47,155 bases of DNA from Clostridium sp. CAG:138 (GCA_000435055.1 FR879702.1:2539-49693); one strand, 5' to 3'. Shown: positions 34,304 to 42,859, counted from the stretch's first letter. Program-made: numbers and translations. The notes: a model not told the origin generated them from the letters alone.

Positions 34304-35029
34304 ATGGAAAACGATAGAACGCTCATGAGCGAAAAAATACTTGTTGTTGATGATGATGAGAAAATCTGCCAGATACTGTCGCTCTATCTTCGCAGCAAGG
34401 GATACGAAGTGTTCACCTGTCAAAGCGGCAGCAAAGCAATTACAAGTTTTGAAGAATTCAGTCCGGATCTCGTTCTGTTGGATGTTATGCTTCCCGGGAT
34501 GGACGGTTGGGAGATACTCAAACGAATCCGAAAGATCAGCAATGCACCGGTGATCATGCTTACCGCAAAGGGTGACACAACAGACAGGGTTCAGGGGCTT
34601 GATTGCGGTGCAGATGATTATGTTGTCAAACCATTTGATTCAAAGGAGCTTATTGCACGGATACGAGCCGTGATGAGAAGGTCCGGACAGCCGGAAGAGA
34701 TTGAAAAACATATCAAAATCGGCAGCCTTGATGTCGACACAAACAATCGTGTTGTGTATGTTGACGGCAACAGAATCGAGCTTGCACCGAAGGAGTTCGA
34801 TTTGCTTTGTTATTTTATCCACAATAACGGTAAAGTGCTTACACGAGGACAGCTGCTGGATGATGTTTGGGGCTTTGAGTTCTATGGAGACAGCAGAACG
34901 GTTGATGTTCACGTCAAGCGTCTGCGTGATAAAATTGGACAGAGCGATTTTTGGTCAATTCGAACCGTGTGGCGGGTCGGCTATAAATTCGAACGCTTTG
35001 ATTTACTGATGGACGATGCGGACAAATAA
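34304..35029 (+). CDS. Two-component response regulator, OmpR/PhoB family
   Basis: A 241-residue regulator. The receiver domain shows ILVVDDDEKICQIL, the phospho-acceptor Asp60 in LVLLDVMLPGMDGWE, VIMLTAKGDTTD and the Lys of DDYVVKPFDSKEL. A winged-helix DNA-binding domain follows (ELAPKEFDLLCYFIHNNGKV, RTVDVHVKRLRDKI, RTVWRVGYKFE). The ATG at 34304 is taken as the start. A GTG at 34292 overlapping the upstream stop and an ATG at 34325 are alternatives. Its partner kinase follows after about 80 bp. Confidence 0.92.
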   Translation: MENDRTLMSEKILVVDDDEKICQILSLYLRSKGYEVFTCQSGSKAITSFEEFSPDLVLLDVMLPGMDGWEILKRIRKISNAPVIMLTAKGDTTDRVQGLDCGADDYVVKPFDSKELIARIRAVMRRSGQPEEIEKHIKIGSLDVDTNNRVVYVDGNRIELAPKEFDLLCYFIHNNGKVLTRGQLLDDVWGFEFYGDSRTVDVHVKRLRDKIGQSDFWSIRTVWRVGYKFERFDLLMDDADK

Positions 35030-35112
35030 ATCATTTGCTTCGGATTATAAACACGAACTTGCCCAAATTCAAAGGCGGCATTGACCGCGAGGGCGGTGCA
35101 GCAGGAGGAAAA

Positions 35113-36585
35113 ATGCTCAGAACGCTGTTTTCAAGGATGTTGGCGGCATATCTTTCCGTTATCATCATTGTGTTGATTGCGCTTGGGTTCATGGCAAGCA
35201 GCATTTTTCACGATCACTATATAGAAAAAATCAAGTCCGAACTTGTACGTGAGGCAGATGCGATTTGCCGCATAGTCCTTGAAGAATACATGGACGACGC
35301 AAAACGCCCCGTTGCAAAAGAAAAATTGTTCGCAATAGTACGTCAATATGAAGCATTGCTGCAGCTTTGCTTCATTGACCCTTCGCTTGGAATAAGAAGC
35401 TTCTACGATGAAAAAAATGCATCAAAATGGCAGGCGAGCGAAGAATTCGATGTTGAGACCCTTGCAAAAAACATTGTTTCTCAAACCAATTTCGAATGCG
35501 GCTATGCTTACGACCTTTTAGACGGATACACAACCGTTCGAACACTCACGGTGACATGTCCGATAAGCACCGCCGAGAATATCACTGTCGGAGCATTGAT
35601 GCTGCATTACGATATGGACGGAATATACGCATCGCTGAACAAACTGTACATTGATGTTTTCGCCGCTGTAGCGGGTGCAGTGCTGATAACGATTCCTATT
35701 GCGTTCATAATTTCGAAGTATATAACAAAGCCGGTATCTCAGATAAACGATGCCGTAACGGCTTTTTCGCGGGGGAACTACGACAGCAGAGTTAAAGTCG
35801 GAAGAATGGATGAGCTTGGTGAGCTTGGCATCAGTTTCAACGATATGGCGGACAAAGTCTCGGAACTTGAAAAAATGCGGCGCGATTTTGTTGCAAATGT
35901 ATCTCATGAGCTGCGGTCGCCGCTTTCATCAATTCGCGGCTTTCTCGAAGCAATGGAGGATGGCACGATTCCGACGGACGAACATGAAAAATATATCGAA
36001 ATCGTTCTTGACGAGACCCGTCGGATGTCCGGAATGGTCAATGATTTGCTTGATATTGCCCGAATTGAATCCGGTCAATACAAGCTTAATTTGTCAGTTT
36101 TCGACATAAACGATCTGATAGGCCGCGTGCTGATAACCTTTGAAGCACGTATCACGGCGAAACATGCCGATGTTGATGCTCAGCTTGATTACGAACCGGT
36201 GTTTGTTGAAGCGGACAGGGACAGAATCGGGCAGGTTCTTCACAATCTGATTGATAATGCAATTAAGTTCATGCCTGAAAATGACGGTTTGCTCACAATA
36301 AAATCGGTCGTCAGCAAACATAAAGTTTATGTCAGCGTTTGCGATAACGGTCCGGGTATTCCAAAAGAAGATATTGCGCATATCTTTGACCGTTTCTATA
36401 AAGCTGAAAAAGCACATACCTACAAAAACGGATCCGGAACAGGGCTCGGGCTTTCAATTGTGAAGTTGGTTATCGACCAACATCATGGTGAAATCAAAGC
36501 TGAGTCATCGGAAAACGGAACGGTTTTTACCTTCAGCCTGAAACAGGCTCTTCCTCCGCCGAGACGACAGCCTGCGGCGGAGTGA
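35113..36585 (+). CDS. Sensor histidine kinase with HAMP domain
   Basis: A 490-residue membrane kinase. It has a transmembrane helix near residues 10–32, an external sensor loop (about 33–180), a second helix (FAAVAGAVLITIPIAFIISK), a HAMP domain, a dimerisation domain with His265 in FVANVSHELRSPLSSIRGF, and a catalytic domain with HNLIDNAIKFM, VCDNGPGIPKED and GSGTGLGLSIV. The ATG at 35113 has GGAGG upstream. The frame is open to 35035 but without a ribosome binding site. It faces the HtrA-like protease gene downstream, so the pair may sense envelope stress. Confidence 0.93.
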   Translation: MLRTLFSRMLAAYLSVIIIVLIALGFMASSIFHDHYIEKIKSELVREADAICRIVLEEYMDDAKRPVAKEKLFAIVRQYEALLQLCFIDPSLGIRSFYDEKNASKWQASEEFDVETLAKNIVSQTNFECGYAYDLLDGYTTVRTLTVTCPISTAENITVGALMLHYDMDGIYASLNKLYIDVFAAVAGAVLITIPIAFIISKYITKPVSQINDAVTAFSRGNYDSRVKVGRMDELGELGISFNDMADKVSELEKMRRDFVANVSHELRSPLSSIRGFLEAMEDGTIPTDEHEKYIEIVLDETRRMSGMVNDLLDIARIESGQYKLNLSVFDINDLIGRVLITFEARITAKHADVDAQLDYEPVFVEADRDRIGQVLHNLIDNAIKFMPENDGLLTIKSVVSKHKVYVSVCDNGPGIPKEDIAHIFDRFYKAEKAHTYKNGSGTGLGLSIVKLVIDQHHGEIKAESSENGTVFTFSLKQALPPPRRQPAAE

Positions 36586-36641
36586 GTGCAAAATAATCAT
36601 AAAACAAACTTTAACAAATACAAAAGTTAAGGAGGCAATTA

Positions 36642-38012
36642 ATGAACAGCAATCTGAACGAACATGAAGAGAAAGAGAAAAAGCCGATAACTGTGTCATG
36701 GCAGGACGGCGATACGACGCATGTGCAAACAACGGTGATCCATAAGCGAGTTCCGTCGGCGGGTGTAATTCTGTTGACTGCATTCACGTTTACCGTTATA
36801 GGAGTGTTCATTGCAAGCATCGTTTTCCTTGCCCGCTTTACGGAGATTAAAACGATTATGAGTGCAATAACAGGTTCGGCCGAAACTCGAGCGACCCAGT
36901 CACCCGGGCACGAAGCAGAATTTACACCCGTTCCGAACGAACCGACGTCAAACATGCCTCTGGTGACTGTTGAACCGAACGGAAATCGGAATCAACAGCT
37001 GCCGATGACCGGCAGCAGTTCACTTTCGGAGCTGTATGATAACTCTGTGGACGGTGTAGTTATTGTTGAAAACCATTCCCGTGACACTCAAAAACCGACG
37101 GACAGCAATCTTGCGGGAATAGGCACAGGCTTTATTATTTCAAAAGATGGCTACATTCTTACAAATGCGCATGTCGTATCCGATGCAAAAGCGGTTTGGA
37201 TAACTCTTCACGACTCAACCAGGGTAAAAGCGGAACTTATAGGTTCGGATGTCGGAACCGATATCGCCGTGTTGAAAATATCGGTGAACAAGGAACTTTT
37301 GCCGCTTCCGATAGGCGATTCTTCAACCGTAAAAACAGGCGATTTCGTGTTTGCAATCGGTCACCCGACGGGCGAGGAATTGAGCTTCACCGCCACTTTC
37401 GGCATGGTGGGCGCAGTGGATCGCGCAATTGTGATTGACGGTGTGCGCAATCGTTTCATTCAAATCGATGCTGCGATTAATCCCGGCAACAGCGGCGGCC
37501 CGCTGTTTTCAATGGATGGCAACGTTATAGGCGTAAACTCAGCAAAAACCGTGACAGCAAGCGTTGATGAATACGGTCAGCCGATTTCCGCTGAAGGTCT
37601 TGGTTTTTCTCTTCCGATAAACGAGGCAATGCGAACAGCAAAACAGCTTATTGAAAACGGCAGTGTGCAGCGTCCGGGTATCGGCGTTTCGGTTGTTGCG
37701 GTGGACGAAGCACGCGCAGAAAAGTACAACATACCGCAGGGATTGCTTGTTTATACTGTAACAAAAGACGGTCCCGGGCACAAAGCGGGCTTGTATGCAG
37801 ACGATATAATCACTGAGTACGACGGAACAGCAGCCACTGACAACGATTCTTTTGTTGACTATCTGCGCCGCAAGGCGGTAGGTGACACGGTCAAAATTCG
37901 ATATTGGCGAGACGGCGAGTATTATGAATGCATAATCACTGTCGGTGACCTGAATTCGATCGGAAGCGAAATTCTTGATGATGCATACGGCGGAAGCAAA
38001 TTCGGATTCTGA
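36642..38012 (+). CDS. HtrA/DegP-like serine protease, membrane-anchored
   Basis: A 456-residue S1C protease that degrades or refolds damaged proteins outside the membrane. Layout: a short cytosolic N-terminus, one transmembrane helix near residues 42–66 (VILLTAFTFTVIGVFIASIV), a Ser/Thr/Pro-rich linker, the trypsin-like domain with His177 (TNAHVV), Asp207 (DIAVLKI) and Ser284 (NPGNSGGPLF), and one C-terminal PDZ domain (about 350–445). AAGGAGG lies 6 nt before the ATG. It follows the kinase gene by 56 bp and is followed by a strong terminator. Confidence 0.95.
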   Translation: MNSNLNEHEEKEKKPITVSWQDGDTTHVQTTVIHKRVPSAGVILLTAFTFTVIGVFIASIVFLARFTEIKTIMSAITGSAETRATQSPGHEAEFTPVPNEPTSNMPLVTVEPNGNRNQQLPMTGSSSLSELYDNSVDGVVIVENHSRDTQKPTDSNLAGIGTGFIISKDGYILTNAHVVSDAKAVWITLHDSTRVKAELIGSDVGTDIAVLKISVNKELLPLPIGDSSTVKTGDFVFAIGHPTGEELSFTATFGMVGAVDRAIVIDGVRNRFIQIDAAINPGNSGGPLFSMDGNVIGVNSAKTVTASVDEYGQPISAEGLGFSLPINEAMRTAKQLIENGSVQRPGIGVSVVAVDEARAEKYNIPQGLLVYTVTKDGPGHKAGLYADDIITEYDGTAATDNDSFVDYLRRKAVGDTVKIRYWRDGEYYECIITVGDLNSIGSEILDDAYGGSKFGF

Positions 38013-38053
38013 TATTAACTGAATTTAAGGGCAATCAAATTCTTCTCTATGAT

Positions 38054-38084
38054 GGAACGGCACATTTGCAGCCGTTCCTTTTTT
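38054..38084 (+). terminator. Intrinsic terminator after the HtrA-like gene
   Basis: GGAACGGC and GCCGTTCC form a perfect 8-bp stem with a 9-nt loop and a run of six T. Confidence 0.9.
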
Positions 38085-38164
38085 GTTCATCTGTGCGTTT
38101 GTTCAACGCGCGGAACGCGACGGAATTTCAGCACAAATGAAGCCGTCGGGACTGCAAATACAAC

Positions 38165-38203
38165 AAAGCGAACCGCCGAGAATGCTTCCCGGCGATTCGC
38201 TTT
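38165..38203 (-). terminator. Probable terminator after the surface-protein gene
   Basis: AAAGCGAACCGCCG and CGGCGATTCGCTTT pair at 13 of 14 positions. On the minus strand a T-rich stretch follows. It lies about 50 bp past the stop of the minus-strand cluster. Confidence 0.6.
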
Positions 38204-38251
38204 GGTTTAAATTGCGACTACTTAATTATCGGATAACAAGCATCGATCCGA

Positions 38252-39343
38252 TTATTTGCGTTTACGGTTGAGCAGAGCTGCTGCGCCGCCGACCATGGAG
38301 ATGATACCTGCAACCGCAATGCTGACCGCACCGGTTGCGGGAACGGGATTGGGGTTGGGTGTGGGTTCGGAGGAGGGTTCAGCGGAAGGTGCGGGCTCGC
38401 CGTTGCCGCCGAGGGTGAAACTCAGCTCAAAGGTGTCATGTGTTCCGTCGCCGATGAAAGTTGCATCGGTGAATTCGGTCTGCGTGTAAGTGAAACCGAA
38501 GAAATCCTTGTATTCATCAACGATGGAGGTGAGAGTTGCGACGCGCTCCTCATCCGCAACTGCTTCGCCGTTGTCTGCAAAGTCCTCATCGACCGGAATG
38601 AATGCTTCGATTGCGGAATCGTTTGCAACAACGCGATAGTAATGGTTGTTCAGCCCTGCAAAGATCGCATAGCTGCCGGTTTCATCAGCACGAACCTCAA
38701 CCGCACGCTTCTGAACGAGATCAAAGTCTGAACGGTGCATGTTGTATGCGGGAAGACCGTTAGCCTCACTCTTGTCAACGGTACCGAGGGAAAACTGAGC
38801 GGGGAAGCGATACTGGCCGATCGTGACGGAAGTGCTGCCGACAACCGTTTCAGCGGTAAGCGTGCCGCGAAGGATAACGGTAACATCGGAATCAAGCTCA
38901 GCCATAACGGTGCATACATTTCCTTCAACAGCAATGTTGGAGTATTCACCGGGGATGGGCATGCAATAACCGTGTTCATAGTCACACTGCATTTTGCCGG
39001 GGCAGCCCTGGGCTTCAACAAGTGTCAGCCCGTCAATGCCTTCAACGCTTGTGAGGTACTCGATGCTTGAAAGCATACGCTCGCTGTAGCCTTCTACCGC
39101 TGCGGGAACGGTGTAGCTGAGAGCAAGGGTAACCGTGTCACCGACATTGAGCTTTGTGTCGGCAGGGATAACGTTCCAAACATTGTAAGGAACATCCCAC
39201 TCATCGTATTCAACTGTGGGATCATTTGCAACAAGGTTCAGTTCGGTGCCGAAAACTGCGGCATCTTCACCGTCGGCAAGTGCAGGTACTGCAAGCGCAA
39301 GAGTGAGCGCGATTGCAATAACAAGAGCAAAAATCTTTTTCAT
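38252..39343 (-). CDS. Cell-surface protein with sortase-type C-terminal signal (VPATG)
   Basis: A 363-residue exported protein. The signal peptide ends near residue 23 (VPALA-DG). The next ~300 residues are acidic and beta-rich with two closely spaced Cys pairs (EAQGCPGKMQCDYEHGYC). I recognise no enzyme domain. A Pro/Ser/Glu-rich linker leads to VPATG, then a hydrophobic stretch AVSIAVAGIISMVGGAAALL and the basic end NRKRK. This is the layout of a wall-sorting signal, but with Val in place of the usual Leu of LPXTG. It is the last gene of the minus-strand redox cluster, 43 bp after the polyferredoxin gene, so it may hold that system at the wall or be its substrate. Confidence 0.8.
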   Translation of the reverse strand: MKKIFALVIAIALTLALAVPALADGEDAAVFGTELNLVANDPTVEYDEWDVPYNVWNVIPADTKLNVGDTVTLALSYTVPAAVEGYSERMLSSIEYLTSVEGIDGLTLVEAQGCPGKMQCDYEHGYCMPIPGEYSNIAVEGNVCTVMAELDSDVTVILRGTLTAETVVGSTSVTIGQYRFPAQFSLGTVDKSEANGLPAYNMHRSDFDLVQKRAVEVRADETGSYAIFAGLNNHYYRVVANDSAIEAFIPVDEDFADNGEAVADEERVATLTSIVDEYKDFFGFTYTQTEFTDATFIGDGTHDTFELSFTLGGNGEPAPSAEPSSEPTPNPNPVPATGAVSIAVAGIISMVGGAAALLNRKRK

Positions 39344-39386
39344 GGTTCTGTTTCTCCTTATTTTTTGTTTTATTCCAAAACTGCGA

Positions 39387-40415
39387 TCAGCACGATTCGC
39401 CCGGATCGGCAGTTAAGGTTTGGGTGGAAGCAGCCTTTTTGCCGAACCCTGCACAGATTGCATGGTGGGGGCAGGCCGCTTTGCAGTCGCCGCAGCGAAT
39501 GCATTCGGGGCTGTTGGGCGTTGTTGACATGTCCACACCCATACGGCAAACGTTTTTGCAAACGCCGCAGTGGGTACATTTGGATTCATCAACGCTGTAG
39601 CGGTAGAGTGAAATCCTGTTGAAGAATGAGTAAATCGCGCCGAGCGGGCAAATGTATTTGCAGAACGGACGATAGATCATGATGGACAACAGAATGGTTG
39701 CCGCAAGAATTCCAAGCTTCAGTGAAGTCAATCCGCCGGCTTCCGCCCAGCTTGTGATGCCTGTGCCTGTGCCGGCCGCAGTGTTGCCCGCAAGGCTGCC
39801 GTAGGTCATAAGCGGAATACCGCCGAGGAGCATTCCGGAAGGGCAGATGTATTTGCAGAAGAAAGGATTCGACTCATACAGCAGAGGCAGAACGATAACG
39901 AATACAACAAGGAAGAAATACTTGAGGTAACGCAGCTGCTTATCGCCGGGGAAAGTGCGAATCTTAAGCTTCTTGGGGAGCGGAATCTTGTGCAGCAGAT
40001 CCTGAATCAGTCCGAACGGGCAAAGAAAACCGCAAACGAGCCTTCCGCAAAGTGCGCCGACGAGCATGAGAAAGCCGACAACGTAAAACGCAAAATAGTA
40101 CAGCGGTTTCGTGACCAGATAGCCGTTGCTGTCCGACCAGACGCCTTTTGAAAAGTCAGACTGATTGAAAATGGCCTGCAGCGAGCCGATAGGACATGCT
40201 CCGAGCGCGCCGGGGCAGGAGTAGCAATTCATACCCGGAACACAAATCTGCTTAAGCGGACCTTTGTAAATCGTTCCGGTTAGAAAGCCGACAACATAGC
40301 TGTTCGTAAGCAGGCTGAAAACCGCCTGAATTGCAAACCTCCTGCGTTCAACCGCTTTGCGAACCTGCATTATTGTTTTCTTTGGTTTTGAGTTCAACTT
40401 GGTTTTTGTTTCCAT
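39387..40415 (-). CDS. Membrane polyferredoxin, NapH-like 4Fe-4S protein
   Basis: A 342-residue membrane protein with about five hydrophobic helices and cysteine-rich loops. In order: CVPGMNCYSCPGALGACPIG, CGRLVCGFLCPFGLIQDL, NPFFCKYICPSGMLL, RPFCKYICPLGAIY, and a C-terminal bacterial ferredoxin with CTHCGVCKNVC and CIRCGDCKAACPHH. The CxxxCP pairs are typical of NapH/YccM-like electron carriers that move electrons through the membrane. The ATG at 40415 overlaps the stop of the preceding mini-protein (TGATG), so the two are translationally coupled. A longer frame to 40529 is the shadow of that gene. The electron donor is unknown. Confidence 0.9.
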   Translation of the reverse strand: METKTKLNSKPKKTIMQVRKAVERRRFAIQAVFSLLTNSYVVGFLTGTIYKGPLKQICVPGMNCYSCPGALGACPIGSLQAIFNQSDFSKGVWSDSNGYLVTKPLYYFAFYVVGFLMLVGALCGRLVCGFLCPFGLIQDLLHKIPLPKKLKIRTFPGDKQLRYLKYFFLVVFVIVLPLLYESNPFFCKYICPSGMLLGGIPLMTYGSLAGNTAAGTGTGITSWAEAGGLTSLKLGILAATILLSIMIYRPFCKYICPLGAIYSFFNRISLYRYSVDESKCTHCGVCKNVCRMGVDMSTTPNSPECIRCGDCKAACPHHAICAGFGKKAASTQTLTADPGESC

Positions 40416-40594
40416 CAGCCGATACCTACGCATTCTCGGCAAAGAGCCGTGGCTTTTGAAAGAACCGCATTGATTTCGCCGTCGAATATCCCGTATACAA
40501 TGAATGCAGCCGCGATAACCATAAGGCAAACGGGCAGGATGATTCTGAGGGTTACGTCAAGCGTTTGGGTTAATTTAACTCTTTTGTTGTGCAT
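40415..40594 (-). CDS. CD1871A-like mini membrane protein with terminal CxxC-type motif
   Basis: A 59-residue protein. A basic N-terminus is followed by one membrane helix (IILPVCLMVIAAAFIVYGIF) and the C-terminal end CRECVGIG. This is the pattern of the CD1871A-type CXXC proteins found next to TlpA and 4Fe-4S proteins in Clostridia. The paired cysteines would lie near the membrane surface and could pass thiol or electron equivalents. GGAGGT lies 4 nt before the ATG at 40594. The stop overlaps the polyferredoxin start, and the start lies 14 bp past the thioredoxin lipoprotein gene. Confidence 0.8.
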   Translation of the reverse strand: MHNKRVKLTQTLDVTLRIILPVCLMVIAAAFIVYGIFDGEINAVLSKATALCRECVGIG

Positions 40595-40608
40595 CTTGAC
40601 CTCCCGGC

Positions 40609-41397
40609 TCAAAGAAGATTATCGATGATGGAACACCACTGGTCATAGGAGTTTGAAGTCGTGACAACTTTAAGGATGTTGCCGTTGCTGTCTATGAAAT
40701 ATGTGGTGGGGTAAGCTCCCGCAGGGAATGCAGCGGCCACAGAACTGTTGTTGCGCAGCACGGGCAGATTAAAGCCCTGAATGCCTCCGATAATGGCGAG
40801 TGCGGTGTTAATACATCCGGGGGTTTCGGAATCGCCGAGAACAGTGACGACTTTCAGTCCGCGGCCTGCATAGTTGTTTGCAAGCTGCTGAATATGGGGC
40901 ATTTCCTGAATGCAGGGGCCGCAAGTCGTTGCCCAAACATTGACCATGGTTACCTTTGCTTTTGAGAACATACTGTTGTCATAGGTGCTTCCGTTGTTGA
41001 TAGCCTTTGTTGAAAACGCAGGAATATCAGGTTTGGGGGTCGCAGTGGGTTTCGGAGTCGGCTTTTCCGTGGGTTTTGCGGTGGGCTTGTCGGTCGGTTT
41101 CTCCGTGGGCTTGTCCGTCGGACTGCCGGAAGGAGAGTCTGTTGCGGGTTCTGCGGTGATACCGTCCGTGGGAGCCGCAGTATCCGGTTCACTCGTTAAA
41201 GTTTCGGTGGGAACGGCACTGTCGGCCGGTTCGCCGGAAGTTATAACATCGGTTGAAGGGGCATCCGTGCCGTTGTCGGGCATTGGAGTTGCGGGGTTGG
41301 GATTGCTTGCGATTCGCCAAGGATGCGCACAGCCGGACAAAAGCAGCATCAGCGCAGTAAGAACGCAAATCGCAGGCAGCAGTTTTGTTCTTTTCAT
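40609..41397 (-). CDS. TlpA-like thioredoxin lipoprotein
   Basis: A 262-residue protein. A lipoprotein signal peptide ends at the lipobox LLSGC (Cys23), so the mature protein is tethered to the outer face of the membrane. A long Thr/Pro/Glu/Ser linker follows (about 27–122) with short repeats of PTEK, PTDK and PTAK. The TlpA-type thioredoxin domain (about 125–262) has VNVWATTCGPCIQEMPHI with Cys159 and Cys162 and the cis-Pro loop AYPTTYFID. It should reduce or exchange disulfides outside the cell. It lies in the minus-strand cluster just before the mini-protein and polyferredoxin, the likely electron source. Confidence 0.92.
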   Translation of the reverse strand: MKRTKLLPAICVLTALMLLLSGCAHPWRIASNPNPATPMPDNGTDAPSTDVITSGEPADSAVPTETLTSEPDTAAPTDGITAEPATDSPSGSPTDKPTEKPTDKPTAKPTEKPTPKPTATPKPDIPAFSTKAINNGSTYDNSMFSKAKVTMVNVWATTCGPCIQEMPHIQQLANNYAGRGLKVVTVLGDSETPGCINTALAIIGGIQGFNLPVLRNNSSVAAAFPAGAYPTTYFIDSNGNILKVVTTSNSYDQWCSIIDNLL

Positions 41398-41577
41398 TGG
41401 TTTCCGTTCCTTTCAAATTCAAGCAAGGGATGGATATGGGAGCTTTGGCAGAGCGAATGCTGCCAAAGTATCCAACATGCCCTGCGAGGTTCAGTGGAAC
41501 CTCACAAGGCACAGAAACGTTCTTTGTTTGTTAATTTATTATCGAATAATCAGCTTAAAAGCACGTTTATTCGACAA
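41398..41577 (-). promoter_or_regulatory. Leader/intergenic region with three inverted repeats
   Basis: Between the two thioredoxin genes lie CTTTGGCAG/CTGCCAAAG (41443–41468), GAGGTTC/GAACCTC (41486–41503) and TCGAATAA/TTATTCGA (41542–41574). None is followed by a clear T-run on the minus strand. They may act as mRNA processing or attenuation structures that lower expression of the downstream genes relative to the dockerin–thioredoxin gene. This is inference. Confidence 0.4.
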
Positions 41578-42792
41578 TCAGCCAAGTTGCAATGCTGCAC
41601 GCATGACGAGCAGGGCATCGGCCATGGTAACAACGCCGTCGTTGTTAAAGTCGGCAATGCTGATATCGCCGTCAAGCAACTCCAACGCAACACGGGCAAT
41701 TTGGAGAGCATCGGCAATGCTCAGCACGCCGTCACCGTCCATGTCACCGGGCATTCCTACAGGAGGCTCGGGAGTAGGCTCGGGAGTAGGTTCGGGAGTA
41801 GGCTCTGGAGTAGGTTCATCAGCGGGAGTGCATATACCGGTTACGATAAGATCCTCAACTACGCAGCTGAAATCGGTGTCCCAGCCCTGGAAGATATATC
41901 CTTCATGCTCGGGATGAACGGGGGGGACTGCGGCCTGACCGTGTTCAACCTGCTTGATGGTGATAAGGTTTCCGTTCACACCGTCGTAGAACTTGACTTT
42001 ATGCTTAATCGCTTTGTAAGTTGCAGTCACGGTAACATCGCCCATGGCCATGTACAAAACCTGCTCATAACCGGATTCGTATACATTTCCGGAATAAACC
42101 CATTCCTTAAACTCATATCCTTCAACGTCGGGAGCGGTTCCGGGAGCGGGGATAACTGCCGCATATGCAACTTCGGCAGTGTCGATGGTTTCGCCGGTTA
42201 CACCGTTGACATAGGTAACGGTGCAGGTTTCGTTCGCATGAATTGTCATTGCATCATGCCACATTTCGATGAAGTTGCGCAGCTCGTTCTGGTTTGTGAA
42301 GCCGCCGATGAGTTGATCGCGAACAACACCGTCACGGCCGACGATGATGGTCTGGGGTATATAGCCGCTGGTGTTGAACACGGAGCGAAGAACGCTGTCA
42401 GCACGGAGGTTTACCCAAGTGTAGCCGTTGTTCTGAAGGAATTCCTTTGCGGTCGCGGGGGTACAGCCGTTGCCTTCACTGATGACGCCGATGAACTGAA
42501 CATCCGCCTCGGGAGTGGAGGAGTAATACTCGTGCATTGCCTGAATGTGGGGCATTTCGGATCTGCACGGACCGCACCATGTTGCCCAATAGTTGATGAA
42601 TGTGAGATCAGCATTTTGCAGAATGTCACCGGTGACGGTGTTGCCGTCAAGGTCAACGGTGTTAAAATTGCTGACGTTCATGCCGACACCGGGTTCGCGA
42701 GTGGGATCTGTCGCTTTCGGTTCGGCGGACACGAGGGAAAGGGAGCATGCTGCAAAGATTACAGCAAGCAGAACGGAGAGAAGTTTCTTCAT
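41578..42792 (-). CDS. Secreted thioredoxin with InlB-type repeats and C-terminal dockerin
   Basis: A 404-residue exported protein with an unusual domain order. A signal peptide (1–23) precedes a TlpA-type thioredoxin domain (about 35–180) with NYWATWCGPCRSEMPHI (Cys73, Cys76) and the cis-Pro segment GYIPQTIIVG. Two beta modules of the Listeria-Bacteroides/InlB repeat type follow (about 187–322: EGYEFKEWVYSG and EGYIFQGWDTD). A Pro-Thr-Glu linker of four 12-base repeats leads to a type I dockerin (about 349–404: GDMDGDGVLSIADALQIARV and ADFNNDGVVTMADALLVMRA). It would be an extracellular thiol-disulfide enzyme that docks on a cohesin. AAGGT precedes the ATG. It is first in the minus-strand redox cluster and has a near-consensus promoter. 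Confidence 0.9.
   Translation of the reverse strand: MKKLLSVLLAVIFAACSLSLVSAEPKATDPTREPGVGMNVSNFNTVDLDGNTVTGDILQNADLTFINYWATWCGPCRSEMPHIQAMHEYYSSTPEADVQFIGVISEGNGCTPATAKEFLQNNGYTWVNLRADSVLRSVFNTSGYIPQTIIVGRDGVVRDQLIGGFTNQNELRNFIEMWHDAMTIHANETCTVTYVNGVTGETIDTAEVAYAAVIPAPGTAPDVEGYEFKEWVYSGNVYESGYEQVLYMAMGDVTVTATYKAIKHKVKFYDGVNGNLITIKQVEHGQAAVPPVHPEHEGYIFQGWDTDFSCVVEDLIVTGICTPADEPTPEPTPEPTPEPTPEPPVGMPGDMDGDGVLSIADALQIARVALELLDGDISIADFNNDGVVTMADALLVMRAALQLG
41765..41812. repeat. Tandem 12-bp repeat in the dockerin linker
   Basis: Four copies of GGCTCGGGAGTA with small changes (Ser/Pro/Glu/Thr codons on the minus strand, reading as TPEP). In-frame repeats of this kind can change linker length by slippage without breaking the protein. 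Confidence 0.75.
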
Positions 42793-42859
42793 TTACATTT
42801 ACCTTCACTTTCTGATTTTTGGGGTAACAGCATTCCTCATACGCCCTTACCTTGATGAT

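Noticed and set aside
40985..41917. Glycine/valine-rich plus-strand frame with repeats
   Set aside because: Its repeats are the complement of the Pro/Thr-rich linkers of the minus-strand thioredoxin genes.
41323..42855. Long plus-strand frame opposite the dockerin–thioredoxin gene
   Set aside because: The minus-strand gene has a signal peptide, thioredoxin and dockerin motifs. The plus frame lacks any such content and starts inside the thioredoxin lipoprotein gene.
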